Shown here piece after piece: positions 18,916-27,223 of a stretch of DNA of 64,000 nucleotides. Made by a program: the position numbers and the translations under genes. Under the pieces are notes generated by a model. That model had not been told where the DNA came from. It did not search any database and was given only the letters and a program-made list of their open reading frames with translations. Where the stretch lies: NCBI GenBank assembly GCA_964390805.1, contig CAYMKL010000003.1, forward strand, positions 1-64,000. The letters run 5' to 3'. Each line of letters begins with the position of its first letter. The stretch's first letter is position 1. This DNA comes from CAYMKL01 sp964390805 (lineage in GTDB: Bacteria > Chloroflexota > Anaerolineae > VGOG01).

Positions 18916-20832
18916 TCACTCTCCTCGCAGCAGGTGATTCGAGATGGTGAAGCTAAACGTTGTCCCCACCCCTGGTTCGGATTCACACCAGACGCGCCCT
19001 CCATGGCGGCGCACCAGAGCCTGCACGTAGGGCAGGCCCATACCCTCGCCCGGCACGTCCTGCCTGCCCACCCGACGGAACAGTGCGAACACCTTATCCA
19101 TGTCCCCCTCAGCGATACCTCGCCCGTTGTCACGAACATGAAACGTTGTTTCGTCGAGACCGCGTTCAGCGGTGATCTCGATCTCGCCGGGGCGGTCGGG
19201 ATCCAGGTATTTCACCGCATTGCCCAACAGGTTACCCATGATCTGCTCCATCGAGGTCTGGTCGGCAACCACTTCTGACAGCGGCCCTACCCTCACCTCC
19301 ACCTGCCGTTTCTCCATCTGGTGAGCCAAATTCCCCAAAGTCGCCTGGATAAGGGCTTCTATGTCAATAGGCTCGAGATGGAGTTCGCGGCGACCTAAAC
19401 GAGACAACGTCAGGAGGGCATTGATGAAGTGATCCATCTGGGTCACGGAGGAGTTGATGAAACCCAGAGCCTCAGGCACATCTTCCTCCAGGGCCATAGT
19501 CACCTCCTGCCGCTGTTCCTCGTCCAAATGGGGCAAGGCCGTTTCCATCGCGGACTCAATTGCTTCCACGGCGAAGCGCAGTTCGACCGCAAAGCCCTTG
19601 AGGTTGACCAGTGGAGCCCGCAAGTCGTGGGAAACTATGTAGGCGAACTGCTTGACCTCCTGGTTGGCCTGCTCCAATTCGGCGGCGTAGCGTTGGAGTT
19701 GTTCCTCCGCCCATTTGCGCTCGGTTATATCGGTGGTAGAGCCGACCATGCGAAGGGGCTGCCCGGCCTCATCCCAAAGTGCCTGTCCTCGAGCACGGAA
19801 CCAACGATACTGGCCCGATTTGGTGCGTAGTCGCTGCTCCACGTCGTACAGTCCCCGACCCTTTAAGTGAGCTTCTATTGCTGCCCCCGTATGCTTCCCG
19901 TCGTCTGGATGCAGAAGTGAATCAAACGTGTCAAAGTCAACGTCGAGTTCATCATCAGCATACCCAAGCAACTCCTTCAAGCGCGGAGACCAGTAGAGGG
20001 AGCTGTTTAGAATATCCCAGTCCCATATACCATCATTTGAGCCCTGCACTGCCAGCGCAAACCGCTCTTCACTGACTCGCAATGCCTCCTCCGCCCGCTT
20101 GCGCTCGGTGATGTCGGTGTAGACACCCACTGCCCCGATGAACTCGTCCCCCACCAGGATCGGGGATCCGGCCACAATGACATCCACTGGAGAACCATCC
20201 TTCCGATAACGGACGGTCTCCACGGGAGCCACTTCTCCCCCGTCCATGACAGTCTGCGTAAACCCGACCGCCTCGTCGAACACATCACGCTTGGCGACTA
20301 GGTCGTCAATGTCTTGGCCAACTACCTCTTCCCGTGAATACCCGAACAACCTCTCCGCGCCTGCGTTCCATTCTGCGATGCGATGGTGGGCATCCAGGGT
20401 GACGATGGCATCAGGAGCAGCTCCCAGCACCCCTTCCAGGTACATCCGTCGCTCTTCGATTTCGCGCTCCGCCCGCCTGCGCTCGGTGAGTTCCTGCCTC
20501 ACCTGCTCACCCAGGTCGTGTAGCCGCCCGACCACAGCGCCGACCAGCAGTGTGACAACAGAGCCCAGCACACCTGCTGGGGTCATCATGTCCCCACCTG
20601 TGCCCCCAGCCAGGGTCGTAAACAGCATATTCAGTGGGAAGGTCAGCAAGCCCGCGAGCAATCCGGCCCGCATCCCAAAGGCCGATCCCGTCACAACCAC
20701 TGGCAGTAAGGCCAGCGCGGGCACGATTGCCCCCAGCAGACGATAGAACGGTATGAACGCTAACACATACGCGACCCAGATCGCTAGGGCAAGTGTCGCC
20801 CTGCTGCCCAACAACCGCTTCTTTTTAGACAT
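18916..20832 (-). CDS. membrane PAS-PAS sensor histidine kinase
   Basis: 638 residues: about three or four membrane segments in the first 110, then PAS (~130-255), PAS with PAC (~265-385), HisKA (~395-500; phospho-His in IVSHDLRAPLVNLKG) and HATPase (~520-635; N box LLGNAVKY, G1 DNGRGIAEGD, G2 GEGMGLPY). The ATP-binding part resembles bacteriophytochrome-type kinases that work with Rcp1-like regulators, which fits the next gene. The first PAS closely matches that of the cyclase at 11194. The membrane part is hydrophobic with small loops, so the ligand may be sensed within or at the membrane. Confidence 0.9.
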   Translation of the reverse strand: MSKKKRLLGSRATLALAIWVAYVLAFIPFYRLLGAIVPALALLPVVVTGSAFGMRAGLLAGLLTFPLNMLFTTLAGGTGGDMMTPAGVLGSVVTLLVGAVVGRLHDLGEQVRQELTERRRAEREIEERRMYLEGVLGAAPDAIVTLDAHHRIAEWNAGAERLFGYSREEVVGQDIDDLVAKRDVFDEAVGFTQTVMDGGEVAPVETVRYRKDGSPVDVIVAGSPILVGDEFIGAVGVYTDITERKRAEEALRVSEERFALAVQGSNDGIWDWDILNSSLYWSPRLKELLGYADDELDVDFDTFDSLLHPDDGKHTGAAIEAHLKGRGLYDVEQRLRTKSGQYRWFRARGQALWDEAGQPLRMVGSTTDITERKWAEEQLQRYAAELEQANQEVKQFAYIVSHDLRAPLVNLKGFAVELRFAVEAIESAMETALPHLDEEQRQEVTMALEEDVPEALGFINSSVTQMDHFINALLTLSRLGRRELHLEPIDIEALIQATLGNLAHQMEKRQVEVRVGPLSEVVADQTSMEQIMGNLLGNAVKYLDPDRPGEIEITAERGLDETTFHVRDNGRGIAEGDMDKVFALFRRVGRQDVPGEGMGLPYVQALVRRHGGRVWCESEPGVGTTFSFTISNHLLRGE

Positions 20833-20880
20833 CGGCTCTACTCTCCCGTTGCCCTACCTAGTACCCAATAGCTAATAGAT

Positions 20881-20911
20881 GATAGCGGATGGCTTACTGC
20901 CATCCGCTATC
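20881..20911. terminator. hairpin at the stop codon of the DRTGG gene
   Basis: GATAGCGGATGGC (20881-20893) and GCCATCCGCTATC (20899-20911) form a perfect 13-bp stem with a 5-nt loop, beginning on the minus-strand stop codon. No T-run follows, so it may stabilise the 3' end or act as an attenuator before the kinase gene rather than as a full terminator. Confidence 0.5.
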
Positions 20912-21990
20912 TACCTGCCAGCCGGCTTCAACCCCAGGTCAGCGTACAGAGCATCGAAGTCGAAACGCTCATTGAGCATCTCCTGGAAACGCTGCACCTT
21001 CTTTTCCTGATGGAGACGGGTCTTGCCGAAGAATTGCTCGATGATCTCCACCGTGGTCAGGGTGTCCTGTTTGGTCAGGATTACCGGCACTCCTACCTCC
21101 TCGGCCCGCCCCAGGATGAGGGGGCTAGGGCGGAGGTTGCCTGTCAGGATGAGGCACTTGGTCGAGGTCTCCAGAGCCGCCAGTTGGATGTCGGAGCGGT
21201 CGCCGCCGGTGATGACGGCCTTGTTGGGTTTGCGGCGGAAGTAGGTCAACGCGGAATCCACGTTCATGGCTCCAACCATCAAGTACTCCACCAGCTCATC
21301 ACTCGCTTCAGGAGCACAGACGACTTCGCCCCTCAGACAGTCGGCCAGTTGACCCACGCTGATGGACATTAGCAGCCTCTCCTGGGGCAAGATGGCGAAG
21401 ACCCTGACGCCCCGCTCCTCCAGATAAGGCTTGACCATCTCCTGGACAAAGCGCATCCGTTGGCGCGGCACGGCGTTGATGACGGTTCCGATCATGGAAC
21501 CGCCGAAAAGCACCTTGGCCCCCAGGGCGTCGTCCACCACCAGGTCGCTGGTGTACTTGATCACTACCAACTCTTGAGCCTGCAGGAGGTCGGCGACCAA
21601 AGGTGTGGACAGCCCAACCAGAGAGCCCTCCATACAGTGCGCCCCCCCTTCCAGGAAGACCACATCTTTCCCCTGGGCGACTGTGGCATGAGCCTCCATG
21701 AGCTGAGCCACGAAGTCGGTCCTCTCTTCACCCATCAATATGCCTTCCACCATCTTGGGCATCAAGACAATGGGAGCGAGGGCTTCCAGGGGTTCGGCCA
21801 GATCGAAAGCCTGTTTAATGAACTGGGCGTCCTCGTCAACCACCCGGCCAGCCACCTTTCTGGCCGTGGTGCTCACCGGCTTCATGTAGCCGATGCTGAA
21901 GCCGTCGCGTCTGAACCTGTTTCCCAGGCCGATGCAAAGGGCTGTCTTGCCTGAGAAAGTTGCCGTTGAAGTTACGTATAGCGTGTTCAT
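20911..21990 (-). CDS. P-loop/DRTGG-domain protein (phosphotransacetylase N-terminal-like)
   Basis: 359 residues. The first ~220 are a BioD-like P-loop domain (TSTATFSGKTALCIGLG at the N-terminus, VVFLEGGAH), and the rest includes a DRTGG domain (~230-330; KAVITGGDRSDIQ, LILTGNLRPSP, LTKQDTLTTVE). This pair is the regulatory N-terminal half of long phosphotransacetylases, found here without the catalytic half. It stands on the same strand just downstream of the ADP-forming acyl-CoA synthetase, which suggests a role in acetyl-CoA/acetate balance. The ATG has a GGGGAGG site. Function is inferred from this context; no catalytic role is claimed. Confidence 0.8.
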   Translation of the reverse strand: MNTLYVTSTATFSGKTALCIGLGNRFRRDGFSIGYMKPVSTTARKVAGRVVDEDAQFIKQAFDLAEPLEALAPIVLMPKMVEGILMGEERTDFVAQLMEAHATVAQGKDVVFLEGGAHCMEGSLVGLSTPLVADLLQAQELVVIKYTSDLVVDDALGAKVLFGGSMIGTVINAVPRQRMRFVQEMVKPYLEERGVRVFAILPQERLLMSISVGQLADCLRGEVVCAPEASDELVEYLMVGAMNVDSALTYFRRKPNKAVITGGDRSDIQLAALETSTKCLILTGNLRPSPLILGRAEEVGVPVILTKQDTLTTVEIIEQFFGKTRLHQEKKVQRFQEMLNERFDFDALYADLGLKPAGR

Positions 21991-22078
21991 TTGTTGCCTC
22001 CCCTTTTTTTGATAAGCATCACTCGCTGCTTGATTCAGTCCTCAGGTATCACCTGTGGAACGCAAATACGACAACGAA

Positions 22079-22101
22079 TCCTTCGACAGGCTCAGGACAG
22101 G
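22079..22101. repeat. dispersed short repeat, CTTCGACAGGCTCAGGACA type
   Basis: CCTTCGACAGGCTCAGGACA stands between the DRTGG gene and the acyl-CoA synthetase gene, with a partial copy (CCTTCGACAAAGATCAGGG) some 65 bp on. Relatives occur at 24545-24588, in coding sequence at 30103-30122 and at 63930-63986. Confidence 0.7.
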
Positions 22102-22232
22102 TTCTAGGATTTACCGAATGGACTTTAGTCTGTTCCTTCAACAGCCCTTCGACAAAGATCAGGGCGCTGCTTCCTGATTTGCCGTCATATCCGCACCGTC
22201 TCAATCTCCAGACTTGGCGAAGAGAGATTCGT

Positions 22233-24365
22233 TTAGTCCTTTAAATTCGCTGTCATATCCCTCAAACACTCCTCTGCACTAAGCACCAATCGCATGTCAA
22301 CACCCACCACCCCCCGGCCAGCCTCGAACACGATGAGCGGGTTGATGTCCATCTCCATGATCTCAGGGAAATCGGTCACTAACTGCGAAAGCCTCAGTAG
22401 CGTATCTACGATAGCCTCCACGTCCGAGGGTCTCTCGCCTCGCACTCCCTTGAGCAGGCTGTAAGCGCGGATCTCCGCGATCATCTCCTCGGCCTCCTGG
22501 CGGGAGAAGGGCGCTATGCGGAAGGCCACGTCCTTGAGGGCCTCAACGTAGATGCCGCCCAGACCAAACATCATCAGCGGACCGAACTGGGGGTCGCAGT
22601 TCATGCCCACGATGACCTCTTTGCCCCCCCTCACCATCTCCTGCACCAAACAGCCCCAGATCTCGGCGTCGGGCATGTAGCGAGTGGCCCGGTAGACCAA
22701 CAGGTCGAAGGCGTCCCGCACGTCGGTGGCGCTGGCGATGCCTAGCTTGATGCCGCCTATGTCGGTCTTGTGGAGGATGTCCGGAGAAGTGATCTTCATC
22801 ACCACAGGATAACCAATCTCCTCGGCGAACTCCACCGCCTCCTCGGCAGTGGTGGCCAGCTTGGACGCCGGGATGCGGATGCCGTAAGCCTCCATTATGT
22901 CCCGCGCCTCGGCGTCGCCGATGGTCTGCCGCCCATCGGCCCTCACCTGAGCGAAGATGCCCCTCACCCTCTCCCGATCAACGGCAAACTCCTCGATTTC
23001 CAGGGGAGGACGCTCCAGCCAATGCCGATAGTCCAGCATAGCCTTCAGCGCTCCCACCGCCCGCTCAGGAAAGGAGTAGTTGGGTATCTTGTATTCGTTG
23101 AGCACCTTGACCCCGGCGCCGACCCTGGCCTCGCCCATGAAGCAGCCCAGGACAGGCTTGTCGTAGCCAGCGGCGATCCGACCCACAGCCTGGGCTGTCT
23201 CCTTGATCTCGGTCATCACCTGGGGGGTGAGGATGACGATGACGCCGTTCACGCCTTCGTCCTTGAGGGCAGCCCCCAGGGCCAGGGAGTAGCGATCGGC
23301 CAGGGCATCTCCCAGGACATCTATCGGATTGTAGATGTTCGCGGCGGCGGGGAGGTTGTCCCGCAGGACGTCAATCGTCTCCCGGCTCAACGAGGCCAAC
23401 GAGAGCCCCTCCCGCTCCAGGGCGTCGGTGGCCATCACCCCCGGCCCGCCGGCGTTGGTGACGATGGCGATGCGCCCTCCGCGGAGCACTGGCTGGTAGG
23501 CGAAGGCCAAGGAATAGTCGAACAGGTGTTGGATGGACTCGGCTCTGAGCACCCCGCTCTGGCGGAAGGCCGACTCGTAGGCTCGCGCCGAGCCTGCCAG
23601 AGAGCCAGTGTGTGAGGAGACGGCCCGCGAACCCGCATCGGTGGAGCCAGATTTCACGGCAATGACCGGGATGCGGCAAGTGACCCTACGGGCGACCTCC
23701 ATGAACTTCCTGCCTTCAGAGAGACCCTCTATGTAAGTGAGGATTACTTTGGAGTGGGGGTCATCCTCCCAGGCCGCCAGCAGGTCAACCTCGTCCACGT
23801 CGGCCTTGTTGCCGAGACTCACGAAGCGAGAAAAACCGATCTCGGCAGCCAGGGCCCAATCGAGGATGGCGGTGCAAAGGGCCCCCGATTGGGACATGAA
23901 GGCGATCTTGCCCTGGGGAGGCATCCCGGCAGCGAACGAGGCGTCGAGCGGACAGATGGTATCTATGACCCCCAGGCAGTTAGGGCCGATGAGCCGCATC
24001 CCATGCCGTTTGGCGATGGCGACGAGCTCCCGCTCCATCCTCACTCCTTCCAGGCCGGCCTCGCGGAAGCCCGCGCTGATGATGATGACCCCCTTGACGC
24101 CCTTCTGGCCACATTCTTCCAGCGCGGCGGCAACGTATTTGTTGGGGATGACGATGACCGCCAAATCTACGGGGCTTGGGACATCCAAGACGCTGGGATA
24201 ACACTTGAGTCCCAGAATCTCATCGGCCTTGGGGTTGATGGGATAGACCTGGCCTGGATAGCCACATTTAATCAGGTTCGATAGCACCCCGTGACCGAGT
24301 TTTTCTTTGTCACGAGAGGCGCCGATCACAGCCACCGCTTGGGGGCAAGAAAATATCTTAAGCAT
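22233..24365 (-). CDS. acyl-CoA synthetase, ADP-forming (acetate-CoA ligase type)
   Basis: 710 residues, the normal length of fused alpha-beta ADP-forming acetyl-CoA synthetases, which convert acyl-CoA, ADP and phosphate to acid, CoA and ATP. Residues ~1-460 hold CoA-binding and ligase domains (AVIGASRDKEKLG, IIISAGFREAG, GPNCLGV, catalytic His in SSHTGSLAGS); residues ~480-710 are an ATP-grasp domain (YPVVMKITSPDILHKTDIGG, MNCDPQFGPLMMFGLGG, DINPLIVFEAG). The start ATG at 24365 (GGAG at 7 nt) is chosen; the frame runs on to 24683, but that part crosses a dispersed repeat and has no domain. A minus-strand promoter lies at 24475-24503. Acid substrate (acetate or branched/aryl acids) is not determinable. 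Confidence 0.9.
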   Translation of the reverse strand: MLKIFSCPQAVAVIGASRDKEKLGHGVLSNLIKCGYPGQVYPINPKADEILGLKCYPSVLDVPSPVDLAVIVIPNKYVAAALEECGQKGVKGVIIISAGFREAGLEGVRMERELVAIAKRHGMRLIGPNCLGVIDTICPLDASFAAGMPPQGKIAFMSQSGALCTAILDWALAAEIGFSRFVSLGNKADVDEVDLLAAWEDDPHSKVILTYIEGLSEGRKFMEVARRVTCRIPVIAVKSGSTDAGSRAVSSHTGSLAGSARAYESAFRQSGVLRAESIQHLFDYSLAFAYQPVLRGGRIAIVTNAGGPGVMATDALEREGLSLASLSRETIDVLRDNLPAAANIYNPIDVLGDALADRYSLALGAALKDEGVNGVIVILTPQVMTEIKETAQAVGRIAAGYDKPVLGCFMGEARVGAGVKVLNEYKIPNYSFPERAVGALKAMLDYRHWLERPPLEIEEFAVDRERVRGIFAQVRADGRQTIGDAEARDIMEAYGIRIPASKLATTAEEAVEFAEEIGYPVVMKITSPDILHKTDIGGIKLGIASATDVRDAFDLLVYRATRYMPDAEIWGCLVQEMVRGGKEVIVGMNCDPQFGPLMMFGLGGIYVEALKDVAFRIAPFSRQEAEEMIAEIRAYSLLKGVRGERPSDVEAIVDTLLRLSQLVTDFPEIMEMDINPLIVFEAGRGVVGVDMRLVLSAEECLRDMTANLKD

Positions 24366-24474
24366 GTTCGTCTCCGTTCGCAACTTAGTCAGAATACCGA
24401 CCGCAGGATTTACAGATTCTTCCTCAGTCCAAGCCAGTTGATCCGTTGACCCTGCTGCTCCGTTGTTCTCTACA

Positions 24475-24503
24475 ATGATATAACACAACCTGAAAAATGG
24501 CAA
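24475..24503 (-). promoter_or_regulatory. sigma-70-type promoter for the acyl-CoA synthetase gene
   Basis: On the minus strand TTGCCA (24498-24503) is separated by 17 nt from TATCAT (24475-24480), giving a leader of about 100 nt before the start at 24365. Four of six bases or better match the consensus at each box. Confidence 0.5.
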
Positions 24504-24544
24504 GTCCGAAACCACACGCAACCGATCCGGAAATCCTGCCGCTT

Positions 24545-24588
24545 GTCCTGAGCCGCTGGGCTGAGCCTGTCGAAGCCTTGTCGAAGGG
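24545..24588. repeat. dispersed short repeat, CTTCGACAGGCTCAGGACA type
   Basis: Reads GTCCTGAGCC..CTGAGCCTGTCGAAG followed by CTTGTCGAAGG, an extended relative of the copy at 22079 in the opposite orientation, placed exactly between two divergent promoters. Confidence 0.65.
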
Positions 24589-24614
24589 ATCCGCTGTTCT
24601 CCACCAAACCATCC

Positions 24615-24643
24615 TTGACAGAAACCAGTGGACGTGCTAGAAT
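24615..24643 (+). promoter_or_regulatory. sigma-70 promoter of the cysteine desulfurase gene
   Basis: TTGACA (24615-24620), 17-nt spacer, TAGAAT (24638-24643), with TG one base before the -10 (extended -10). Predicted start of RNA near 24650, about 20 nt before the ATG at 24671. Confidence 0.75.
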
Positions 24644-24670
24644 AACCCAGACGATTTGCGGAGGAAGAAA

Positions 24671-25852
24671 ATGCAACAACCATCGAAGGCGATTTACATG
24701 GACCACGCCGCCACCACCGCCGTTGATCTGCGAGTGGTGACGGCCATGCTCCCCTATTTCAACCCCAGGTACGGCAATGCCTCTAGCATCTACAGGATAG
24801 GACAAGAAGCTGGCAAAGCCCTTGACGAAGCCCGGCGCACGGTGGCCGATGTCCTGGGTTGCCAGCCCAGAGAGGTGATTTTCACCAGTTGTGGGACCGA
24901 GAGCGACAACCTGGCCCTGCGCGGTGTGGGCTGGGCGCGGCGCAGCCTGGGAAAAGGAAACCACATCATCACCTCGTCCATAGAGCACCATGCCGTGAGC
25001 CACACCTGCGAGCAACTGGAAAAGCACTTCGGCTTCGAGGTCACCTACCTGCCAGTGGATCAATACGGCGTAGTTGATCCAGACGACGTCGGCCGAGCCA
25101 TCAAGGACGACACTGTCCTCATCAGCATCATGTACGCCAACAACGAAGTGGGCACTATTCAGCCCCTCGCCGAAATCGGCAAGATCGCCAGGGAAAAGGG
25201 CGTGCCTTTCCACACCGATGCCGTACAGGCCGGTGGCTCTCTGAGCCTGGATGTGAACGAGTTGAACGTGGACCTCCTCTCCCTCTCGGCGCACAAATTC
25301 TACGGCCCCAAGGGAGCCGGCGTGCTCTACGCGCGGCAAGGCGTGCCCCTGCTGCCAACCCAAACTGGCGGCGGCCACGAGCGCAATCGCCGGGCAGGAA
25401 CCGAGAACGTGCCTTACATCGTAGGGCTGGCCACAGCACTGAAGATAGCCTATAACGAGCTGGAGACCAACAACCAGCGCATTTCCGTCCTGCGGGATCG
25501 CCTGATCAAGGGCGTTCTGGAGAGCATAGACGAAGTAGAGCTTACCGGCCCCCCCAACAACCGACTGCCCAACAGCGCCAGCTTCGTCTTCAAGTACATC
25601 GAGGGGGAGGCCATGCTGCTCAATCTAGACCTGGCGGGAATCTACGCCTCCAGCGGCTCGGCCTGTAGCTCTGCCTCTTTGGAGGCATCTCACGTGCTCC
25701 TGGCCATGGGCATCCCCCCTGAAGTAGCCCACGGCAGCCTGCGCCTGACCCTGGGAAGGGAGAACACCGCCGAGGACGTTGACTACGTACTGGAGACGCT
25801 GCCCGGCATCGTCCACAAGCTGCGGGCCATGAGCCCACTCTGCTCAAACTAG
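24671..25852 (+). CDS. cysteine desulfurase (NifS/IscS family)
   Basis: 393 residues, the standard length for this PLP enzyme, which takes sulfur from cysteine for Fe-S clusters and thiolated cofactors. Seen: YMDHAATTAVD N-terminus, the His-containing SSIEHHAVSH, PLP-lysine loop SLSAHKFYGPKG, GGGHERNRRAGTENVP, and the mobile catalytic-Cys loop SSGSACSSAS. The ATG at 24671 follows GCGGAGGA by 6 nt; a TTG 15 bp earlier would overlap the ribosome site and is rejected. It has its own strong promoter and stands alone upstream of tig; no iscU-like scaffold gene is adjacent. Confidence 0.93.
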   Translation: MQQPSKAIYMDHAATTAVDLRVVTAMLPYFNPRYGNASSIYRIGQEAGKALDEARRTVADVLGCQPREVIFTSCGTESDNLALRGVGWARRSLGKGNHIITSSIEHHAVSHTCEQLEKHFGFEVTYLPVDQYGVVDPDDVGRAIKDDTVLISIMYANNEVGTIQPLAEIGKIAREKGVPFHTDAVQAGGSLSLDVNELNVDLLSLSAHKFYGPKGAGVLYARQGVPLLPTQTGGGHERNRRAGTENVPYIVGLATALKIAYNELETNNQRISVLRDRLIKGVLESIDEVELTGPPNNRLPNSASFVFKYIEGEAMLLNLDLAGIYASSGSACSSASLEASHVLLAMGIPPEVAHGSLRLTLGRENTAEDVDYVLETLPGIVHKLRAMSPLCSN

Positions 25853-25869
25853 CACATCTCAGAGTTTTG

Positions 25870-25878
25870 TGCTATAAT
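25870..25878 (+). promoter_or_regulatory. extended -10 promoter before tig
   Basis: TGCTATAAT is a perfect extended -10 hexamer 30 nt before the trigger factor start. No good -35 is seen at 17 nt, as is common for extended -10 promoters. It begins within 20 nt of the cysteine desulfurase stop, so tig-clpP-clpX can be transcribed independently. Confidence 0.6.
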
Positions 25879-25907
25879 CCCCTGCGAGAAAGGAGAATAC
25901 TGAAGCA

Positions 25908-27143
25908 TTGAAAGTAGAGACCGAGAGACTAGAGAATTGCCAAATGGCCTTGACCATTGAGGTTGATGAAAAGCGGTCCCGGCAGGCCCTGCGCAACGTT
26001 GCCCGCCGCATATCGCGACAGGCCAAAATCCCAGGCTTTCGCCCCGGCAAAGCCCCCTACCATATCGTTGCCCGCTTTTTTGGCAAAGAGACCTTGTTCA
26101 AAGAAATCGTGGACGAGTTGGGAGACGCTGTCTATGAAGAGGCTCTAAAGAAAGCTGGCATCGAGCCCTTCGGCCAGGCGCAGATCAATGATTACGAAAC
26201 CGACCCCCTGGTGTTGAAGATGGTCGTGCCCCTGCCCCCGGTGGTTGAGCTGGGCGATTACCGGCAGATGCGACTAGAGGCCGAGGTGGAAACGATCACA
26301 GAGGAGAAAGTCAACGAGGCCCTCAGAAGAATACAGGAACAAAATGCCTTTCAGAAGCCTGTGAAACGACCCGCCCAGTGGGATGATCTGACCATAGTGG
26401 ACATCGAAGGCACCGTTAAGGGAGAGACGGTAACAGAAGACAAGGGGATAGAGTTGATCCTGAAGGCCGATTCCCCCAGTCCACTGCCTGGCTTCAGCGA
26501 AAAGCTTCTGGGCATGACCATCAACGAAGAGAGGGAGTTCACGCTAACCTACCCTGAAGAGTCAGAAGATAAGGAGCTGGCTGGCCAGCCAACTCACTTC
26601 AAAGTCCATCTCCAGGACTTGAAAGAAAAAGTGCTGCCTGGTATTGATGACGACCTGGCTCGCACCGTCGGTAGCTATGAAACTCTGGAAGACCTCAAAG
26701 CTGGACTACGCCGTGAGCTGCAAGCCGAAGCCGAACAAGAGTTCGCTAATCGAGCTTTGACAGCCCTGGTCGAGAGATCCGAGATAGAGTTCCCCCCCAT
26801 GGTGCTGGAGAAAGAGATTGATGGCTGGCTCGAAGAATTGGACCGGAACCTCAGGCGGCAGAACCTAAACCTCGACAACTACCTGCAGATGAGAAAACTG
26901 ACCAAAGAAGAGTTTCGTGAAGAGGTCTCCCCCCAAGTCCAGGAAAGGCTAAAGCGCTCCCTGGCCTTGAGCAAGTTCATCGAGCTAGAAGGGTTGGAGA
27001 CCGAATCTGGTGGAGTGGAGAAAGCCCTGGAACGCCTGGCAGCTATTGCCAGGGGAGAGGTGGAAGAAGACCCCGCGTCAGAGAAAACCCCCTCAGAGGA
27101 AGAGACGGAGAGCACAGAGCAACAGGCTGTAGAGAACGAGTAA
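25908..27143 (+). CDS. tig: trigger factor
   Basis: 411 residues with the three trigger factor domains: ribosome-binding N-domain (~1-145, signature PGFRPGKAPYHIV that docks on ribosomal protein L23), FKBP-like prolyl isomerase domain (~150-235, LPGFSEKLLGM, EFTLTYPEE), and the helical C-domain (~250-380). The last ~35 residues are an acidic tail (VEEDPASEKTPSEEETESTE). It folds nascent chains at the ribosome exit. The start is TTG at 25908, chosen because MKVETERLENC is the family N-terminus; AGGAG at 25891 is 12 nt away, a long spacing. It leads a tig-clpP-clpX set, the same order as in many bacteria. Confidence 0.95.
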   Translation: MKVETERLENCQMALTIEVDEKRSRQALRNVARRISRQAKIPGFRPGKAPYHIVARFFGKETLFKEIVDELGDAVYEEALKKAGIEPFGQAQINDYETDPLVLKMVVPLPPVVELGDYRQMRLEAEVETITEEKVNEALRRIQEQNAFQKPVKRPAQWDDLTIVDIEGTVKGETVTEDKGIELILKADSPSPLPGFSEKLLGMTINEEREFTLTYPEESEDKELAGQPTHFKVHLQDLKEKVLPGIDDDLARTVGSYETLEDLKAGLRRELQAEAEQEFANRALTALVERSEIEFPPMVLEKEIDGWLEELDRNLRRQNLNLDNYLQMRKLTKEEFREEVSPQVQERLKRSLALSKFIELEGLETESGGVEKALERLAAIARGEVEEDPASEKTPSEEETESTEQQAVENE

Positions 27144-27149
27144 GAGTTT

Positions 27150-27187
27150 AGACCTCCGAGGTTTTAACAGAGGAACCTCGGAGGTCT
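27150..27187. repeat. hairpin element after tig (family of dispersed 14-15-bp hairpins)
   Basis: AGACCTCCGAGGTT (27150-27163) pairs perfectly with AACCTCGGAGGTCT (27174-27187), starting 7 nt after the tig stop. Only two T residues follow. Close relatives lie at 40120-40154 and 41578-41619. Confidence 0.75.
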
Positions 27188-27223
27188 TTCGAGAATGAGA
27201 GTGAAAGGAGCGAAACAGACAAA

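Larger units (their letters stand above)
24366..24670. other. divergent intergenic region between acyl-CoA synthetase and cysteine desulfurase
   Basis: No gene. It contains back-to-back promoters (24475-24503 minus, 24615-24643 plus) with a dispersed repeat copy (24545-24588) between them. The apparent N-terminal extension of the minus-strand open frame across this region is considered non-coding. Confidence 0.7.

Noticed and set aside
24366..24683. N-terminal extension of the acyl-CoA synthetase frame
   Set aside because: It crosses a dispersed repeat and two promoters; the family N-terminus begins at 24365 with its own ribosome site.
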